A DNA stretch of 64,000 nucleotides from Mesorhizobium sp. M1B.F.Ca.ET.045.04.1.1 (GCF_003952465.1 NZ_CP034448.1:7107001-7171000), one strand, 5' to 3'; numbered from the stretch's first letter, positions 17,623-26,180 are shown. Notes: generated from the sequence alone by a model not told the origin. Made by a program: numbers and translations.

Positions 17623-18723
17623 ATGCGGATCTTTCTCTGTGGCGATGTGATGACGGGGCGAGGCATAGACCAGGCGCTTCCACATCCGTGTGACCCTCGT
17701 CTTCACGAGCGCTATGTGCAATCGGCCATAGACTATGTCCGGATGGCGGAGGCGGCGAACCAACCGATACCGACGCCAGTCGACTTCCCCTACATCTGGG
17801 GTGCAGCGCTGCAGGAATTGGAGCGGGCGCGGCCGGACGCGAGCATCATAAATCTCGAAACCAGCATTACGCGCTGCGACGCCTATGTCGCCAAGGCCAT
17901 CAACTACAGGATGAGCCCCGAGAACGCCGGCTGCTTTGTCGCCGCGGGGATCGACTGCTGCGTTCTCGCTAACAATCACGTTCTTGATTGGGGGCGCGCC
18001 GGGCTGCTGGAGACCCTGGCAACGCTCGAGCGTTTGCAAATCAAGACCGCTGGAGCGGGGCGCAATGCCGCCCAAGCAAGCGCCCCGGCGATTTTGGCAG
18101 ACACCGACGCGGGGCGCGCACTTGTTTTTTCGTTCGCCTCGAAGACGAGCGGCGTCCCTCGACATTGGGCGGCGACGCATGACCGGGCCGGAGTGAACTT
18201 TCTACCTGCGCTTTCCGATGCGACTGTCGCAGCGATCGCCGATCTGGTGGCTGCGGACCGACGAGAAAATGATGTGGTCGTGGTCTCCCTTCATTGGGGA
18301 CCAAACTGGGGCTATGACATCCCGGAGGAACAAAGGTGGTTCGCCCACGAACTGATCGACAGGGCGGACATATCCATCGTTCACGGCCACTCATCGCATC
18401 ATGCCAAATCCATCGAAGTGTACCGGAACCGCCTCATTCTTTATGGCTGCGGCGACTTCCTGAATGACTATGAAGGCATCAAAGGCCACGGGCAATTCCG
18501 GCCTGACCTTGCCCTGATGTATATCGCCGACCTTGGTCCTCGAAGCGATCTGGTCGCGCTCGAACTGGTGCCCTTCCAAATCCGCCGTTTCCAGCTCATC
18601 CGCGCGGCTAACAGGGACGTTGCCTGGTTGCAGCAGACCCTGGACCGAGAAAGCGGGCAGTTTGGTACGGGCGTCGGAACTGCGCCAGGGGGAAGGCTTG
18701 CGCTGTCCTGGCCGACAATGTGA
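17623..18723 (+). CDS. CapA-family metallophosphatase-like protein
   Basis: A 366-aa protein of the CapA/PgsA family (bacterial capsule synthesis protein), a calcineurin-like fold. Seen motifs: LCGDVMTGRGID at the N-terminus, INLETSIT, VLANNHVLDWG (residues about 110-125), and VVSLHWGPNWG with HGHSSHHAKSIEVY, which supply the metal-ligand histidines and aspartates. It has no signal peptide or obvious membrane helix, so it is probably cytoplasmic rather than in poly-gamma-glutamate export. No capB or capC neighbour is present. The exact substrate is unknown. Confidence 0.8.
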   Translation: MRIFLCGDVMTGRGIDQALPHPCDPRLHERYVQSAIDYVRMAEAANQPIPTPVDFPYIWGAALQELERARPDASIINLETSITRCDAYVAKAINYRMSPENAGCFVAAGIDCCVLANNHVLDWGRAGLLETLATLERLQIKTAGAGRNAAQASAPAILADTDAGRALVFSFASKTSGVPRHWAATHDRAGVNFLPALSDATVAAIADLVAADRRENDVVVVSLHWGPNWGYDIPEEQRWFAHELIDRADISIVHGHSSHHAKSIEVYRNRLILYGCGDFLNDYEGIKGHGQFRPDLALMYIADLGPRSDLVALELVPFQIRRFQLIRAANRDVAWLQQTLDRESGQFGTGVGTAPGGRLALSWPTM

Positions 18724-18851
18724 ACTGGTGGTGGGCACGGTCATCCAATTGAGCTACGGTGCGCAAAGGAGCTCCGCAGAAAGTGGTCGTAGTTTCGCCA
18801 GGTGCGACCAGCGGCCCAACTTCACTGCTTGGAAGCACGCGTTTCTTGTGA

Positions 18852-19802
18852 ATGGCGCTCGTTGCCATGACCACGCCGATCGTCCTGCCTTGGCCGTTGC
18901 AAAGCCTCTTTGAGGCGATAACGCGGGCGGTGCTGCAGCCCGGCGACCGGCCTCACATCGATTTCTCGCGACCGATCGGCGAGGCCGGACTGATATCGCC
19001 GGACTCCGTGTCGTGGCGCGTGTTCAAGAACCCGCTTTCGCTGTTCATCGGCGGCGTCACCGCCGTGATCATGGAGCTTGCAGAACCGCGCGTGCGCACT
19101 GGCGTATGGGAGCATACGTCTTTCCGCCTGAATCCAATTCGGCGACTGCACAGCACGGGGCTCGCTGCCATGGTGACGATCTACGGTTCCCGCACCACGG
19201 CCGAGGCCATGATCGCCCGCGTTCGGCGGATACACGACCGGGTCACAGGCGTGACATCGTCTGGCGAAACGTATTGCGCCAATGACCCCGACCTTCTGAA
19301 CTGGGTTCAGGGCACGGCGGCGTACGGCTTCGTCCAGGCTTATCACACCTATGTGCGGCAGCTCTCCGCATCGGAGCGCGACCGCTGTTATGCCGACGGC
19401 GTTCCCGCCGCGCGCCTTTTCGGCGCCACGGGCGCGCCGGGATCGGAAGCCGAGCTTGAAGCGCTGTTCCATGCGACAGCCGGACGGCTGGAGCGCTCGG
19501 CCATTGTGCTCGAATTTCTCGCCATCATGCGTTCGGCGCCTATCCTGCCGCTGCCGCTGAGGCCGGCACAGCACCTGCTGGTAGCGGCTGCCGTTGATCT
19601 GGTGCCTGATTGGATGCAGGCGCTGTTGGGGCTCACCGGGCACGGCTTGCACAGGTGGGAAGCCGAGGCAGTCCGGCAGGCAGGGGCTTTGGCGGATCGC
19701 CTCGTTATGGAAACCAACCCGGCCGTTCAGGCCTGCCGGCGGATGCGCCTTCCGGCCGACTATCTGTATGTCCATCGCAGCGCAGTCGATGCCCGCCCAT
19801 GA
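18852..19802 (+). CDS. oxygenase MpaB family protein (DUF2236)
   Basis: A 316-aa protein resembling the MpaB/latex-clearing-protein family (DUF2236), whose characterised members bind a b-type haem and cleave alkenes. Seen here: a buried segment FKNPLSLFIGGVTAVIMELA, histidine-containing WEHTSF and RRLHSTGLAA, an arginine-rich RVRRIHDRVTG, and a C-terminal helical domain. The start may be 18852 or the ATG at 18867. The stop overlaps the next gene by four bases, so the two are probably co-translated. The substrate is unknown. Confidence 0.7.
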   Translation: MALVAMTTPIVLPWPLQSLFEAITRAVLQPGDRPHIDFSRPIGEAGLISPDSVSWRVFKNPLSLFIGGVTAVIMELAEPRVRTGVWEHTSFRLNPIRRLHSTGLAAMVTIYGSRTTAEAMIARVRRIHDRVTGVTSSGETYCANDPDLLNWVQGTAAYGFVQAYHTYVRQLSASERDRCYADGVPAARLFGATGAPGSEAELEALFHATAGRLERSAIVLEFLAIMRSAPILPLPLRPAQHLLVAAAVDLVPDWMQALLGLTGHGLHRWEAEAVRQAGALADRLVMETNPAVQACRRMRLPADYLYVHRSAVDARP

Positions 19803-20527
19803 TTGTCTTGTTCACGGATTTCGGCTTGGATGGCCCCTACACGGGTCAGATGAAGGCTATGTTGCACCAGATGGCGCCGGGCATCCCCGCGATCGACCTC
19901 TTCTCCGACGCGCCGGTCGGCAATCCCAAGGCGTCGGCCTACCTGCTGGCGGTCTACGCGCAGTGGTTTCCTGCGGGGACCGTCTTTCTCTGCGTCGTCG
20001 ATCCAGGCGTCGGAGGGACGCGCCCGTCGGTCATCGTCGAGGCCGACGGTCGCTGGTATGTCGGCCCCGGCAACGGCCTGTTCGAGCTGATCCAGCGCCG
20101 CGCGGCTGATACGTTCATCTGGGATATCGACTGGAAGCCAAAGCGCCTGTCTGCCAGCTTTCACGGGCGTGACCTGTTTGCCCCGGTCGCGGCCATGCTG
20201 GCACGCCGTGAGCCTCCGCCCGGCAGGCCGCGCCTGGATGAAGCAGATCGCCGTAGAGACTGGCCGGAGGACCTCGCCGAGATCGTCTATATCGACCATT
20301 TCGGCAATGCCATGACCGGCCTGAGAGCGGCCAGGCTACCGGCAGGCGCGAGGCTCGCCGCTGCAGACCGCGTGCTGGAGGGCGCGACGACCTTCGGCGA
20401 TCGGCCGCCGGGCACGGCCTTTTGGTACGAGAACTCGAACGGACTTGCAGAGATTGCTGTCAATCAAGGGCGCGCGGACGGCGAGCTCGGTCTCGCGATC
20501 GGCAGTCCTGTGAAGATCGTCCTTTGA
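19799..20527 (+). CDS. S-adenosylmethionine hydroxide adenosyltransferase (SAM hydrolase, DUF62 family)
   Basis: Members of this family use water or hydroxide to cleave SAM to adenosine and methionine; fluorinase and chlorinase are relatives. The 242-aa product has the N-terminal nucleotide loop LFTDFGLDGPYTGQMK, CVVDPGVGGTRP, VGPGNGLF, FHGRDLFAPVAA, and the C-terminal domain with IDHFGNAMTG. The VDPGVGG and FHGRD motifs are typical of the hydroxide enzymes. The ATG overlaps the MpaB-like stop. Why a SAM hydrolase is paired with an oxygenase is unclear. Confidence 0.85.
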   Translation: MIVLFTDFGLDGPYTGQMKAMLHQMAPGIPAIDLFSDAPVGNPKASAYLLAVYAQWFPAGTVFLCVVDPGVGGTRPSVIVEADGRWYVGPGNGLFELIQRRAADTFIWDIDWKPKRLSASFHGRDLFAPVAAMLARREPPPGRPRLDEADRRRDWPEDLAEIVYIDHFGNAMTGLRAARLPAGARLAAADRVLEGATTFGDRPPGTAFWYENSNGLAEIAVNQGRADGELGLAIGSPVKIVL

Positions 20528-20565
20528 ACGAAACCGGTTGTCCGTCACGGCGTTGATCTATTGCG

Positions 20566-20721
20566 ATGCGCAAATCAACGAAACGAGGCCCGGGCGCCGA
20601 TCTGCCGAAGCTGCAAAAAGGCAATGACAAGGCGCGGGCGAAGACCGGCAACAAACGGCTTGCCGAGCAGACTCGCAAGGTTCTGGCCAAGCACTATGCG
20701 AGCAAATACCGGGTGAGGTGA
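20566..20721 (+). CDS. small basic protein, 51 aa, unknown
   Basis: An ATG at 20566 opens a 51-codon frame ending at the TGA at 20719-20721. The product is strongly basic (many Lys and Arg), starts MRKSTKRGPGADLPKLQ and ends KVLAKHYASKYRVR. It is too short for most gene finders. No clear ribosome site is visible, but codon use is in keeping with its neighbours, and it sits in the gap between two same-strand genes. A nucleic-acid-binding role is possible but unproven. Confidence 0.45.
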   Translation: MRKSTKRGPGADLPKLQKGNDKARAKTGNKRLAEQTRKVLAKHYASKYRVR

Positions 20722-20765
20722 TAAACGCGATCGCTATCCCGGAATGAGCACGAAGGGAGGTTGTC

Positions 20766-21101
20766 ATGACCGATGGTATTGCTCAGAAAACCTGTACGCC
20801 CTGCCGCGGCGGTGTTGCGCCGCTAACGCAGGAGGCAGCCGAGGGCTATCTGTCCCAGACCCCTGGCTGGGAACTGGAGGAGGCGCGCCTGCTGCGCCGC
20901 AACTTCAAATTTGCGGATTTCCGTCAATCGCTCGGCTTCGTCGACAAAGTTGCCCGATTGGCGGAAGAAGAAGGGCATCATCCCGACATCTGCTTCGGCT
21001 GGGGTTATGCGGCAGTCTCGCTGCAGACTCACAAGATCAAGGGATTGCACGAGAACGACTTCATCATGGCCGCGAAGATCAACCTCATCGCCGGTTCGTA
21101 G
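20766..21101 (+). CDS. phhB: 4a-hydroxytetrahydrobiopterin dehydratase (pterin-4a-carbinolamine dehydratase)
   Basis: Dehydrates 4a-hydroxy-tetrahydropterin to allow recycling of the cofactor of phenylalanine hydroxylase; paralogues may serve molybdopterin metabolism. The 111-aa product has the family signature EEEGHHPDICFGWGYAAV followed by LQTHKIKGLHENDF, with the catalytic histidine pair. The start at 20766 follows a strong GGGAGG. No phenylalanine hydroxylase is nearby. The N-terminal 20 residues carry two cysteines (CTPCRGG), common in this subgroup. Confidence 0.9.
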   Translation: MTDGIAQKTCTPCRGGVAPLTQEAAEGYLSQTPGWELEEARLLRRNFKFADFRQSLGFVDKVARLAEEEGHHPDICFGWGYAAVSLQTHKIKGLHENDFIMAAKINLIAGS

Positions 21102-21231
21102 AGAGGTGCTCGGCACCCAACGATCGGAACGGACCCAAAAGTTCGCGTTGATGATCGGCCGGTTAGCACGTCTTCGTCCCACGGTTCCTGCTATCCATTT
21201 GTATCACAATAGGTAGCACAATATGCGACAC

Positions 21232-21249
21232 AAAAGCGCCTTTAGGCGC
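21232..21249 (-). terminator. terminator after tRNA-His
   Basis: On the minus strand GCGCC-TAAA-GGCGC is followed by TTTTG, a short rho-independent terminator 60 bases past the tRNA 3' end. The remainder of 21102-21311 is AT-richer and shows no gene. Confidence 0.5.
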
Positions 21250-21311
21250 AAGCACCTTCGTCGATTACCACAATTTACACACTAAAATCAGTTGGTTACG
21301 TGAGAAGGCGA

Positions 21312-21388
21312 TGGTACCGTTGGCTGGGCTCGAACCAGCGACCCCCAGATCCACAATCTGGTGCTCTAACCAACTGAGCTACAACGGC
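21312..21388 (-). tRNA. tRNA-His (GTG anticodon)
   Basis: The minus strand folds as a 77-base tRNA including an encoded CCA. The acceptor stem is GCCGTTG/CAACGGT, the anticodon stem CCAGA/TCTGG with loop TTGTGGA gives anticodon GTG (His), and the T-arm has GGTTCGAGCC. The discriminator is A73, base pair 1-72 is G-U, and the base before G1 is T, so no G-1 is encoded. This is the derived state known from alphaproteobacteria, where HisRS does not need G-1:C73. Confidence 0.97.
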
Positions 21389-21542
21389 ACATCCGCCTGA
21401 GCGCAACTCGAGAAGAAATCATTCTCCGCGTCGGCTCTGTCGTCGGCGATGCGTCCAATACGGGCTATCAGAGTCTAATTCAAGGCCTTTGATGAGGCAA
21501 AGGCCGGTTCGGCGCACCGGGCACCATTTATCCAGGCCAAAG

Positions 21543-21574
21543 AAAAGGCCGGCGGGAGGAGGTGCCGGCCTTTT
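21543..21574. terminator. bidirectional rho-independent terminator downstream of phasin
   Basis: AAAAGGCCGGC and GCCGGCCTTTT pair perfectly around a ten-base loop. With A-run and T-run on either side it can work on both strands. It lies about 160 bases beyond the phasin stop and is the obvious terminator for it. The rest of 21389-21731 shows no gene. Confidence 0.75.
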
Positions 21575-21731
21575 CCTGTTACGAGCCAGCGGGAGGAGGA
21601 GCTGGCTGGTCACCCCGGAGAGAGAAGGGAGGAGGTTTCGCCCTCCGGGTATTCATCCGATCAAATCGTCGCACATCTATTTGTCTGACGAAATGCGACG
21701 TTTTGATGCATCGTAAGGTTGCGGCCTGGAA

Positions 21732-22193
21732 TCAGGCCGCCTTGCTGTCCTTGAACGCCTTCTCGAAAGCGGTCTTCACCGGCTTGGAGACGTCCTCGAC
21801 GGCCTTGGAAGCAACGGTCTGGAAGTCCTTGGCCTGCTCGACGGCCATCTCGGCGCGCTTGCGCAGGAAGGCGGTCTGCAGCTCGACGACCTCGGAGAGC
21901 GTCTTGGCGCCGACCAGGGCTTCGAGATGCGAGAAGCTGGCCTCGGCGTTGGCGCGCAGGATGGCGATGGTCTTGAGCGACAAGTCGCCGGAAACGGTCT
22001 TGGCGGTCTCGTAGGTCGACTCCAGAACCTTCTGGGTCTCCTCGGCGCCGTTCTTCAGCTTGGCATAGGCCTCTTTCGACTGCTCAACGCCCTTCTCGGC
22101 GAAGGCGCGGATCTGGTCGGTGGCCTTGGAAGCGTCGAAGCTCGGGAATTCAACGTTCTCGATGGTCTCAGCGGTCTTGGCAGTCTTGGACAT
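21732..22193 (-). CDS. phasin (polyhydroxyalkanoate granule-associated protein)
   Basis: A 153-aa, helix-rich, Ala/Glu/Lys-rich protein of the phasin family that coats polyhydroxybutyrate granules. The central AEKGVEQSKEAYAKLKNGAE and the following long amphipathic helix (EALVGAKTLSEVVELQ) match the phasin_2 pattern; the N-terminus is short and polar and the C-terminus ends DSKAA. The ribosome site GAAAGGTTGG precedes the ATG at 22193. An operator-like dyad lies 78 bases upstream. Acetoacetyl-CoA synthetase nearby fits PHB turnover. Confidence 0.9.
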   Translation of the reverse strand: MSKTAKTAETIENVEFPSFDASKATDQIRAFAEKGVEQSKEAYAKLKNGAEETQKVLESTYETAKTVSGDLSLKTIAILRANAEASFSHLEALVGAKTLSEVVELQTAFLRKRAEMAVEQAKDFQTVASKAVEDVSKPVKTAFEKAFKDSKAA

Positions 22194-22270
22194 TTTCCAA
22201 CCTTTCGGGATAGCGGCTTTGACAGAAAGCCGTCTCGTTCATGTATGATGGCAATATAAAGGCAGTTTTT

Positions 22271-22300
22271 GTGCAATGCAACATCTTTGTTGCAGCGCAC
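22271..22300. promoter_or_regulatory. 30-base operator-like dyad upstream of phasin
   Basis: GTGCAATGCAACA (22271-22283) and TGTTGCAGCGCAC (22288-22300) are inverted around TCTT, matching at 11 of 13 positions; the inner seven are perfect. On the minus strand TTGCAC inside it could be the -35 of the phasin promoter, so a repressor bound here would block it. TGC/GCA-rich dyads are known targets of PhaR-type PHB regulators; assignment to PhaR is an inference. Confidence 0.55.
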
Positions 22301-22389
22301 CATGAAAATCGCCCCGCCGTTAACCACGAGCCCAGAGATTTCGGTCGTTGCACGGCATGGCTTGTGGACCTTCGTCCCGTACGCTTTTA

Positions 22390-22405
22390 TTAACAAAGCG
22401 TTAAC
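22390..22405. promoter_or_regulatory. perfect CtrA-type site
   Basis: TTAA-N7-TTAAC (TTAACAAAGCGTTAAC) matches the full CtrA consensus of alphaproteobacteria. It lies 35 bases before the preferred ATG (22440) of the PAS sensor kinase gene, which argues against the longer upstream starts for that gene. Confidence 0.6.
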
Positions 22406-22439
22406 CGAAAATGCCCGCTTGCGGAGGGTTCGCCAGCGC

Positions 22440-25400
22440 ATGCCGCCTGAAAACTACTCCTTCCTCGACGTCGCCGTGCTCGATGCGGTGCGCCAGCGCT
22501 TTGCCGCCGGCGACGCGCTTGCCATATTGTCGGCCGACCTAGAGCAAGTGATCTGGGCCAACGGGCCAGGTGCCGCGGTGTTCGGCTATCCGGATATCGA
22601 GGCCATCATCGGCGCCTCGGCGCAATTGCCGCTGATCGCCAGGCGGCAGATCATGGCGACCAGCGGCTTTCCGGACATCGGCAGCGACCGCGCCATCACC
22701 GTCAGGCTGGCGACCGGCATAGTGAGCCGTGCCGTCGGCTTGCTCGCCAGCGCGGTTACGATGCCGGACGGCGAAAAGGCGATCATGCTGGCGATGCCGG
22801 CGGCGCAGACCGGTTCGCGCAGTGCGGACGAAATCGCCAGCCGCGCCATCGGCGGCTTCACCGAGGCTGGGCATTTCATTGCCTTCGTCGATGCCCAAGG
22901 CCACATCGAGGCGGCTTCGGAGGGTTTTATCGCGCTCGGCATCAAGCCGGAGACCCTGGCTGCCCTTGTCGCGGACGTGGCAAGCGCTGGAGACCGCATC
23001 GTCAAGCGCCTTGTTCCCGGCGCAAACACCTCCTACCCGGCCGGTTTCGCGCGGCTCACCGAACAGCGCCATCTGCTGGTGGTGATCGACGAGGAGCAAC
23101 TCGACGGCCGGCAGGACGATCGGCCTGGCGGCGATCAGGCGGCAGCGTCGGAAAGCGCGTCCACCATCTCCGAAGACAAGAGCGCCGCCAGCGAAGCCGA
23201 GCCCGCCCGCGAGAACGATACCAGCGTCGAGGCAGGCAAGCAGGCTGACGATACCGGCCCCGCGCAGCATGACCATTGGTATTTCAACGCCGGCGGCGAC
23301 GACGCGGGGCGGCCCGAACCGGAAGCGCCGGCACGGGTCGAACCGACGGATGCCGCGGCCGAAAGCCAGCAGGACGCCGCCGAAATCGCGCCGCCGGCAG
23401 AGCCGGCCGCGGCTCGCGCTATCGACCGTTCGGCGCCGCCGCTGCGTTTCGTCTGGCGCACCGACGCCGAAGGCAAGTTCAGCGCGCTGTCGCCGGAATT
23501 CGCCGACATCGTCGGCAAGCCGGCCGCCGATGTGATCGGCCGCCGCTTCAGGGATGTCGCCACGACTTTCGGTCTCGACGCATCGGGCGAGATCGCCACC
23601 CTGCTCGAGCGGCGCGATACCTGGTCGGGGCGCTCGGTGCTTTGGCCGGTGGCCGGCATGGACCTGAAGATCCCCGTCGATCTGGCGGCGCTGCCGGTCT
23701 ATGGCCGCAGCCGCGCCTTCGAGGGTTTTCGCGGCTTCGGCGTCGCGCGCAGCGCCGACGCCGTTGTCGATCCGGAAGCGCTGGGCATGGCGCTTGTGCC
23801 CAATGGCGCCGCACCGGCCAAACCCGAACCTGCCGCCGGGCAGTCGGCGGCCGAGCCGCCGAAACCCGCCGACCCGTTCCAGGGCGAGGTGCCGGCGCTG
23901 ACTATCGTGCCGAAGCCGGAGCGGCGCTATGCCGACAAGGTGATCCGCCTGGCCGAGCACAGGCAGCCGGCCAACGACAAGCAACCGGGAAATGACAGGC
24001 AGCCGGGACCTGACAAGGGCCTGTCGATCCTCGAGCGCAGCGCCTTTCGCGAGATCGGCGAGCGGCTGCGGAAGGACAGTTCCGGCCCGGCCGAGCCGAC
24101 GACTGGCGAAACCGCCGGCGCTGAAAAGCAGCCTGATGCGACCACGCCCGCCGACAAGGCCGGTCCCGCGGCCGAGCCGAAGGCCGGCGAGAGGAAGACC
24201 GGCGAATATGATCTGAACGCGCCCGACGCGACCGGGCAAGAGCCTGCCCCACGGGAAGATAATCAAGCGCAGCCCGAGGCCGTCGAGACGGCTGAGGCGG
24301 AGACCGAGGCGGAAGATCAGAAGGACCTGGCTCGGCTCGACGGCACCGACGATGCTTCCGAGACTGCCGGTGGGGAAGACGATACGCCACCCGCGTCCGG
24401 TTCGCTGCTCAACTATGCCGGGCGCGAGAAGACCGCCGATGAACCGCCGGCCGAGGCGCCTGACGCCGGCGCTGACGACGACAGCATGACCGCCGACGAT
24501 TTTCGCGACGCGGAAGACAGCGAGGACTGGGCCGGACCCGACAGCGCCCTGCCCGAAGCTGGACAGCCCGGCGAAGGCAAAGCGGCGTTACCGGAACGGC
24601 CGCGCCTCACGGTGCCGCTGCTCAAGCTCGAAGGCTTCGTGCCGTCGGCTTTCTCCACCGGGGAGGAATCCAGGGCGCCCGACACGTCGATCATCGCCAG
24701 GCTGCCGGTGCCGCTGCTCATCCATTCCGGTGATGTGCTGCATTACGCCAATCACGCGTTCCTCGAGCTCACCGGCTATGACACGCTGGAGGTCCTTGCC
24801 GATGCGGGCGGGCTGGGCGCGCTGTTCGCCGACCATTACGCCGACGATGGCGAGGCCGACGAAAGCGACCGTTCACTGAAACTCACGACCCGCCAGGGTC
24901 AGGAATTCCCGATCGATGCGCTGCTGCGTTCCGTGCCGTGGCGCGGCGGCAAGGCGCTGATGCTGGTGGTGCGCCGCTCGGGCGAGGACGAGGCGCCGGC
25001 GGCGCATTTCAGCGCGGCGAATGACGAGCCGAGCCAGCAGCCGGACGTTTCGGAGCTCAAGTCGCGCATCGCCGAAATGCGCACCATCATCGACACCGCC
25101 ACCGACGGCGTGGTGCTGATCGGCCGCGACGGCAATATCGGCTCGATCAGCCGCCCGGCGGAAGCCCTGTTCGGCTTCGACAGCGACGAGATCGCCGGCA
25201 AGCCCTTTGCCTCGCTGTTCGCCATCGAAAGCCAGCGCGCGGCGCGCGACTATCTGGCCGGCCTTTCCGAGCCGGGCGTGGCCAGCCTGCTCAATGACGG
25301 CCGTGAGGTCATCGGCCGCGAGGCGCAGGGGCGTTTCATCCCGCTGTTCATGACCATCGGCAGGCTGCCCAACGACAGCGGCTTCTGCGCCGTCGTCCGC

Positions 25401-26174
25401 GACATCACACAGTGGAAGCGCGCCGAGGAGGATCTCACCCAGGCGCGCGCCGTGGCCGAGCGCGCCTCCTCGCAAAAGACGGATTTCCTCGCCCGCATCA
25501 GCCATGAGATCCGCACGCCGCTCAACGCCATCATCGGCTTTTCCGAACTGATGGTAGACGAGAAGTTCGGCCCGATCGCCAACGACCGCTACCGTGACTA
25601 TCTGCGCGACATCAACCGCTCCGGCAATCACGTGCTCGACCTCGTCAACGACCTCTTGGATATCTCCAAGATCGAGGCCGGCCAGCAGGAGATGGCCTAC
25701 GAGGCGGTGTCGCTCAACGACACGCTGGCCGAGACGGTGGCGATGATGCAGCCGCAGGCCAACCGCGAACGCGTCATCATCCGTTCGAGCTTCGCCTCGC
25801 GACTGCCGGAAGTGGTGGCGGACCTGAGAAGCGTGCGCCAGATCGCGCTCAACATCCTGTCCAACGCCATCCGCTACACGCAGGCCGGCGGCCAGGTGAT
25901 CGTCTCCACCGCTTACGAAGCCTCCGGCGACGTCGTCATGCGTGTGCGCGACACCGGCATCGGCATGACCCAGGCCGAGATCGAGCAGGCGCTGAAGCCG
26001 TTCAAGCAGATCAATGCGCTGAAGCGCGGCCGCGGCGACGGCACCGGCCTCGGGCTGCCGCTGACCAAGGCGATGGTGGAGGCCAACCGCGCCCGTTTCA
26101 CCATCACCTCCACGCCCGGCGAAGGCACGCTGGTCGAGGTCGGCTTCCCCTCGACGCGCGTGCTGGCCGAATAG
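22440..26174 (+). CDS. large PAS-domain sensor histidine kinase (PdhS/PleC/DivJ-like)
   Basis: A 1244-aa cytoplasmic histidine kinase with no clear membrane helix. About four PAS-like units are seen (near residues 15-90, 330-450, 750-830 and 880-990), separated by long Ala/Pro/Glu-rich low-complexity linkers (about 235-330 and 460-740). The C-terminus has the phospho-His1022 motif ARISHEIRTPLNAIIGFSE, N-box NILSNAIRY, DTGIGM and GTGLGLPLTKA. The DHp resembles the PdhS/DivJ/PleC family that controls DivK and CtrA. The ATG at 22440 has GGAGGG upstream; frames open further to 22269. No receiver domain is attached. Confidence 0.85.
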   Translation: MPPENYSFLDVAVLDAVRQRFAAGDALAILSADLEQVIWANGPGAAVFGYPDIEAIIGASAQLPLIARRQIMATSGFPDIGSDRAITVRLATGIVSRAVGLLASAVTMPDGEKAIMLAMPAAQTGSRSADEIASRAIGGFTEAGHFIAFVDAQGHIEAASEGFIALGIKPETLAALVADVASAGDRIVKRLVPGANTSYPAGFARLTEQRHLLVVIDEEQLDGRQDDRPGGDQAAASESASTISEDKSAASEAEPARENDTSVEAGKQADDTGPAQHDHWYFNAGGDDAGRPEPEAPARVEPTDAAAESQQDAAEIAPPAEPAAARAIDRSAPPLRFVWRTDAEGKFSALSPEFADIVGKPAADVIGRRFRDVATTFGLDASGEIATLLERRDTWSGRSVLWPVAGMDLKIPVDLAALPVYGRSRAFEGFRGFGVARSADAVVDPEALGMALVPNGAAPAKPEPAAGQSAAEPPKPADPFQGEVPALTIVPKPERRYADKVIRLAEHRQPANDKQPGNDRQPGPDKGLSILERSAFREIGERLRKDSSGPAEPTTGETAGAEKQPDATTPADKAGPAAEPKAGERKTGEYDLNAPDATGQEPAPREDNQAQPEAVETAEAETEAEDQKDLARLDGTDDASETAGGEDDTPPASGSLLNYAGREKTADEPPAEAPDAGADDDSMTADDFRDAEDSEDWAGPDSALPEAGQPGEGKAALPERPRLTVPLLKLEGFVPSAFSTGEESRAPDTSIIARLPVPLLIHSGDVLHYANHAFLELTGYDTLEVLADAGGLGALFADHYADDGEADESDRSLKLTTRQGQEFPIDALLRSVPWRGGKALMLVVRRSGEDEAPAAHFSAANDEPSQQPDVSELKSRIAEMRTIIDTATDGVVLIGRDGNIGSISRPAEALFGFDSDEIAGKPFASLFAIESQRAARDYLAGLSEPGVASLLNDGREVIGREAQGRFIPLFMTIGRLPNDSGFCAVVRDITQWKRAEEDLTQARAVAERASSQKTDFLARISHEIRTPLNAIIGFSELMVDEKFGPIANDRYRDYLRDINRSGNHVLDLVNDLLDISKIEAGQQEMAYEAVSLNDTLAETVAMMQPQANRERVIIRSSFASRLPEVVADLRSVRQIALNILSNAIRYTQAGGQVIVSTAYEASGDVVMRVRDTGIGMTQAEIEQALKPFKQINALKRGRGDGTGLGLPLTKAMVEANRARFTITSTPGEGTLVEVGFPSTRVLAE

Positions 26175-26180
26175 TCGAGC

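Noticed and set aside
22539..24266. A 575-aa minus-strand frame inside the sensor kinase gene
   Set aside because: Arg/Gly-rich shadow of the kinase's low-complexity linkers; no motif and no ribosome site.
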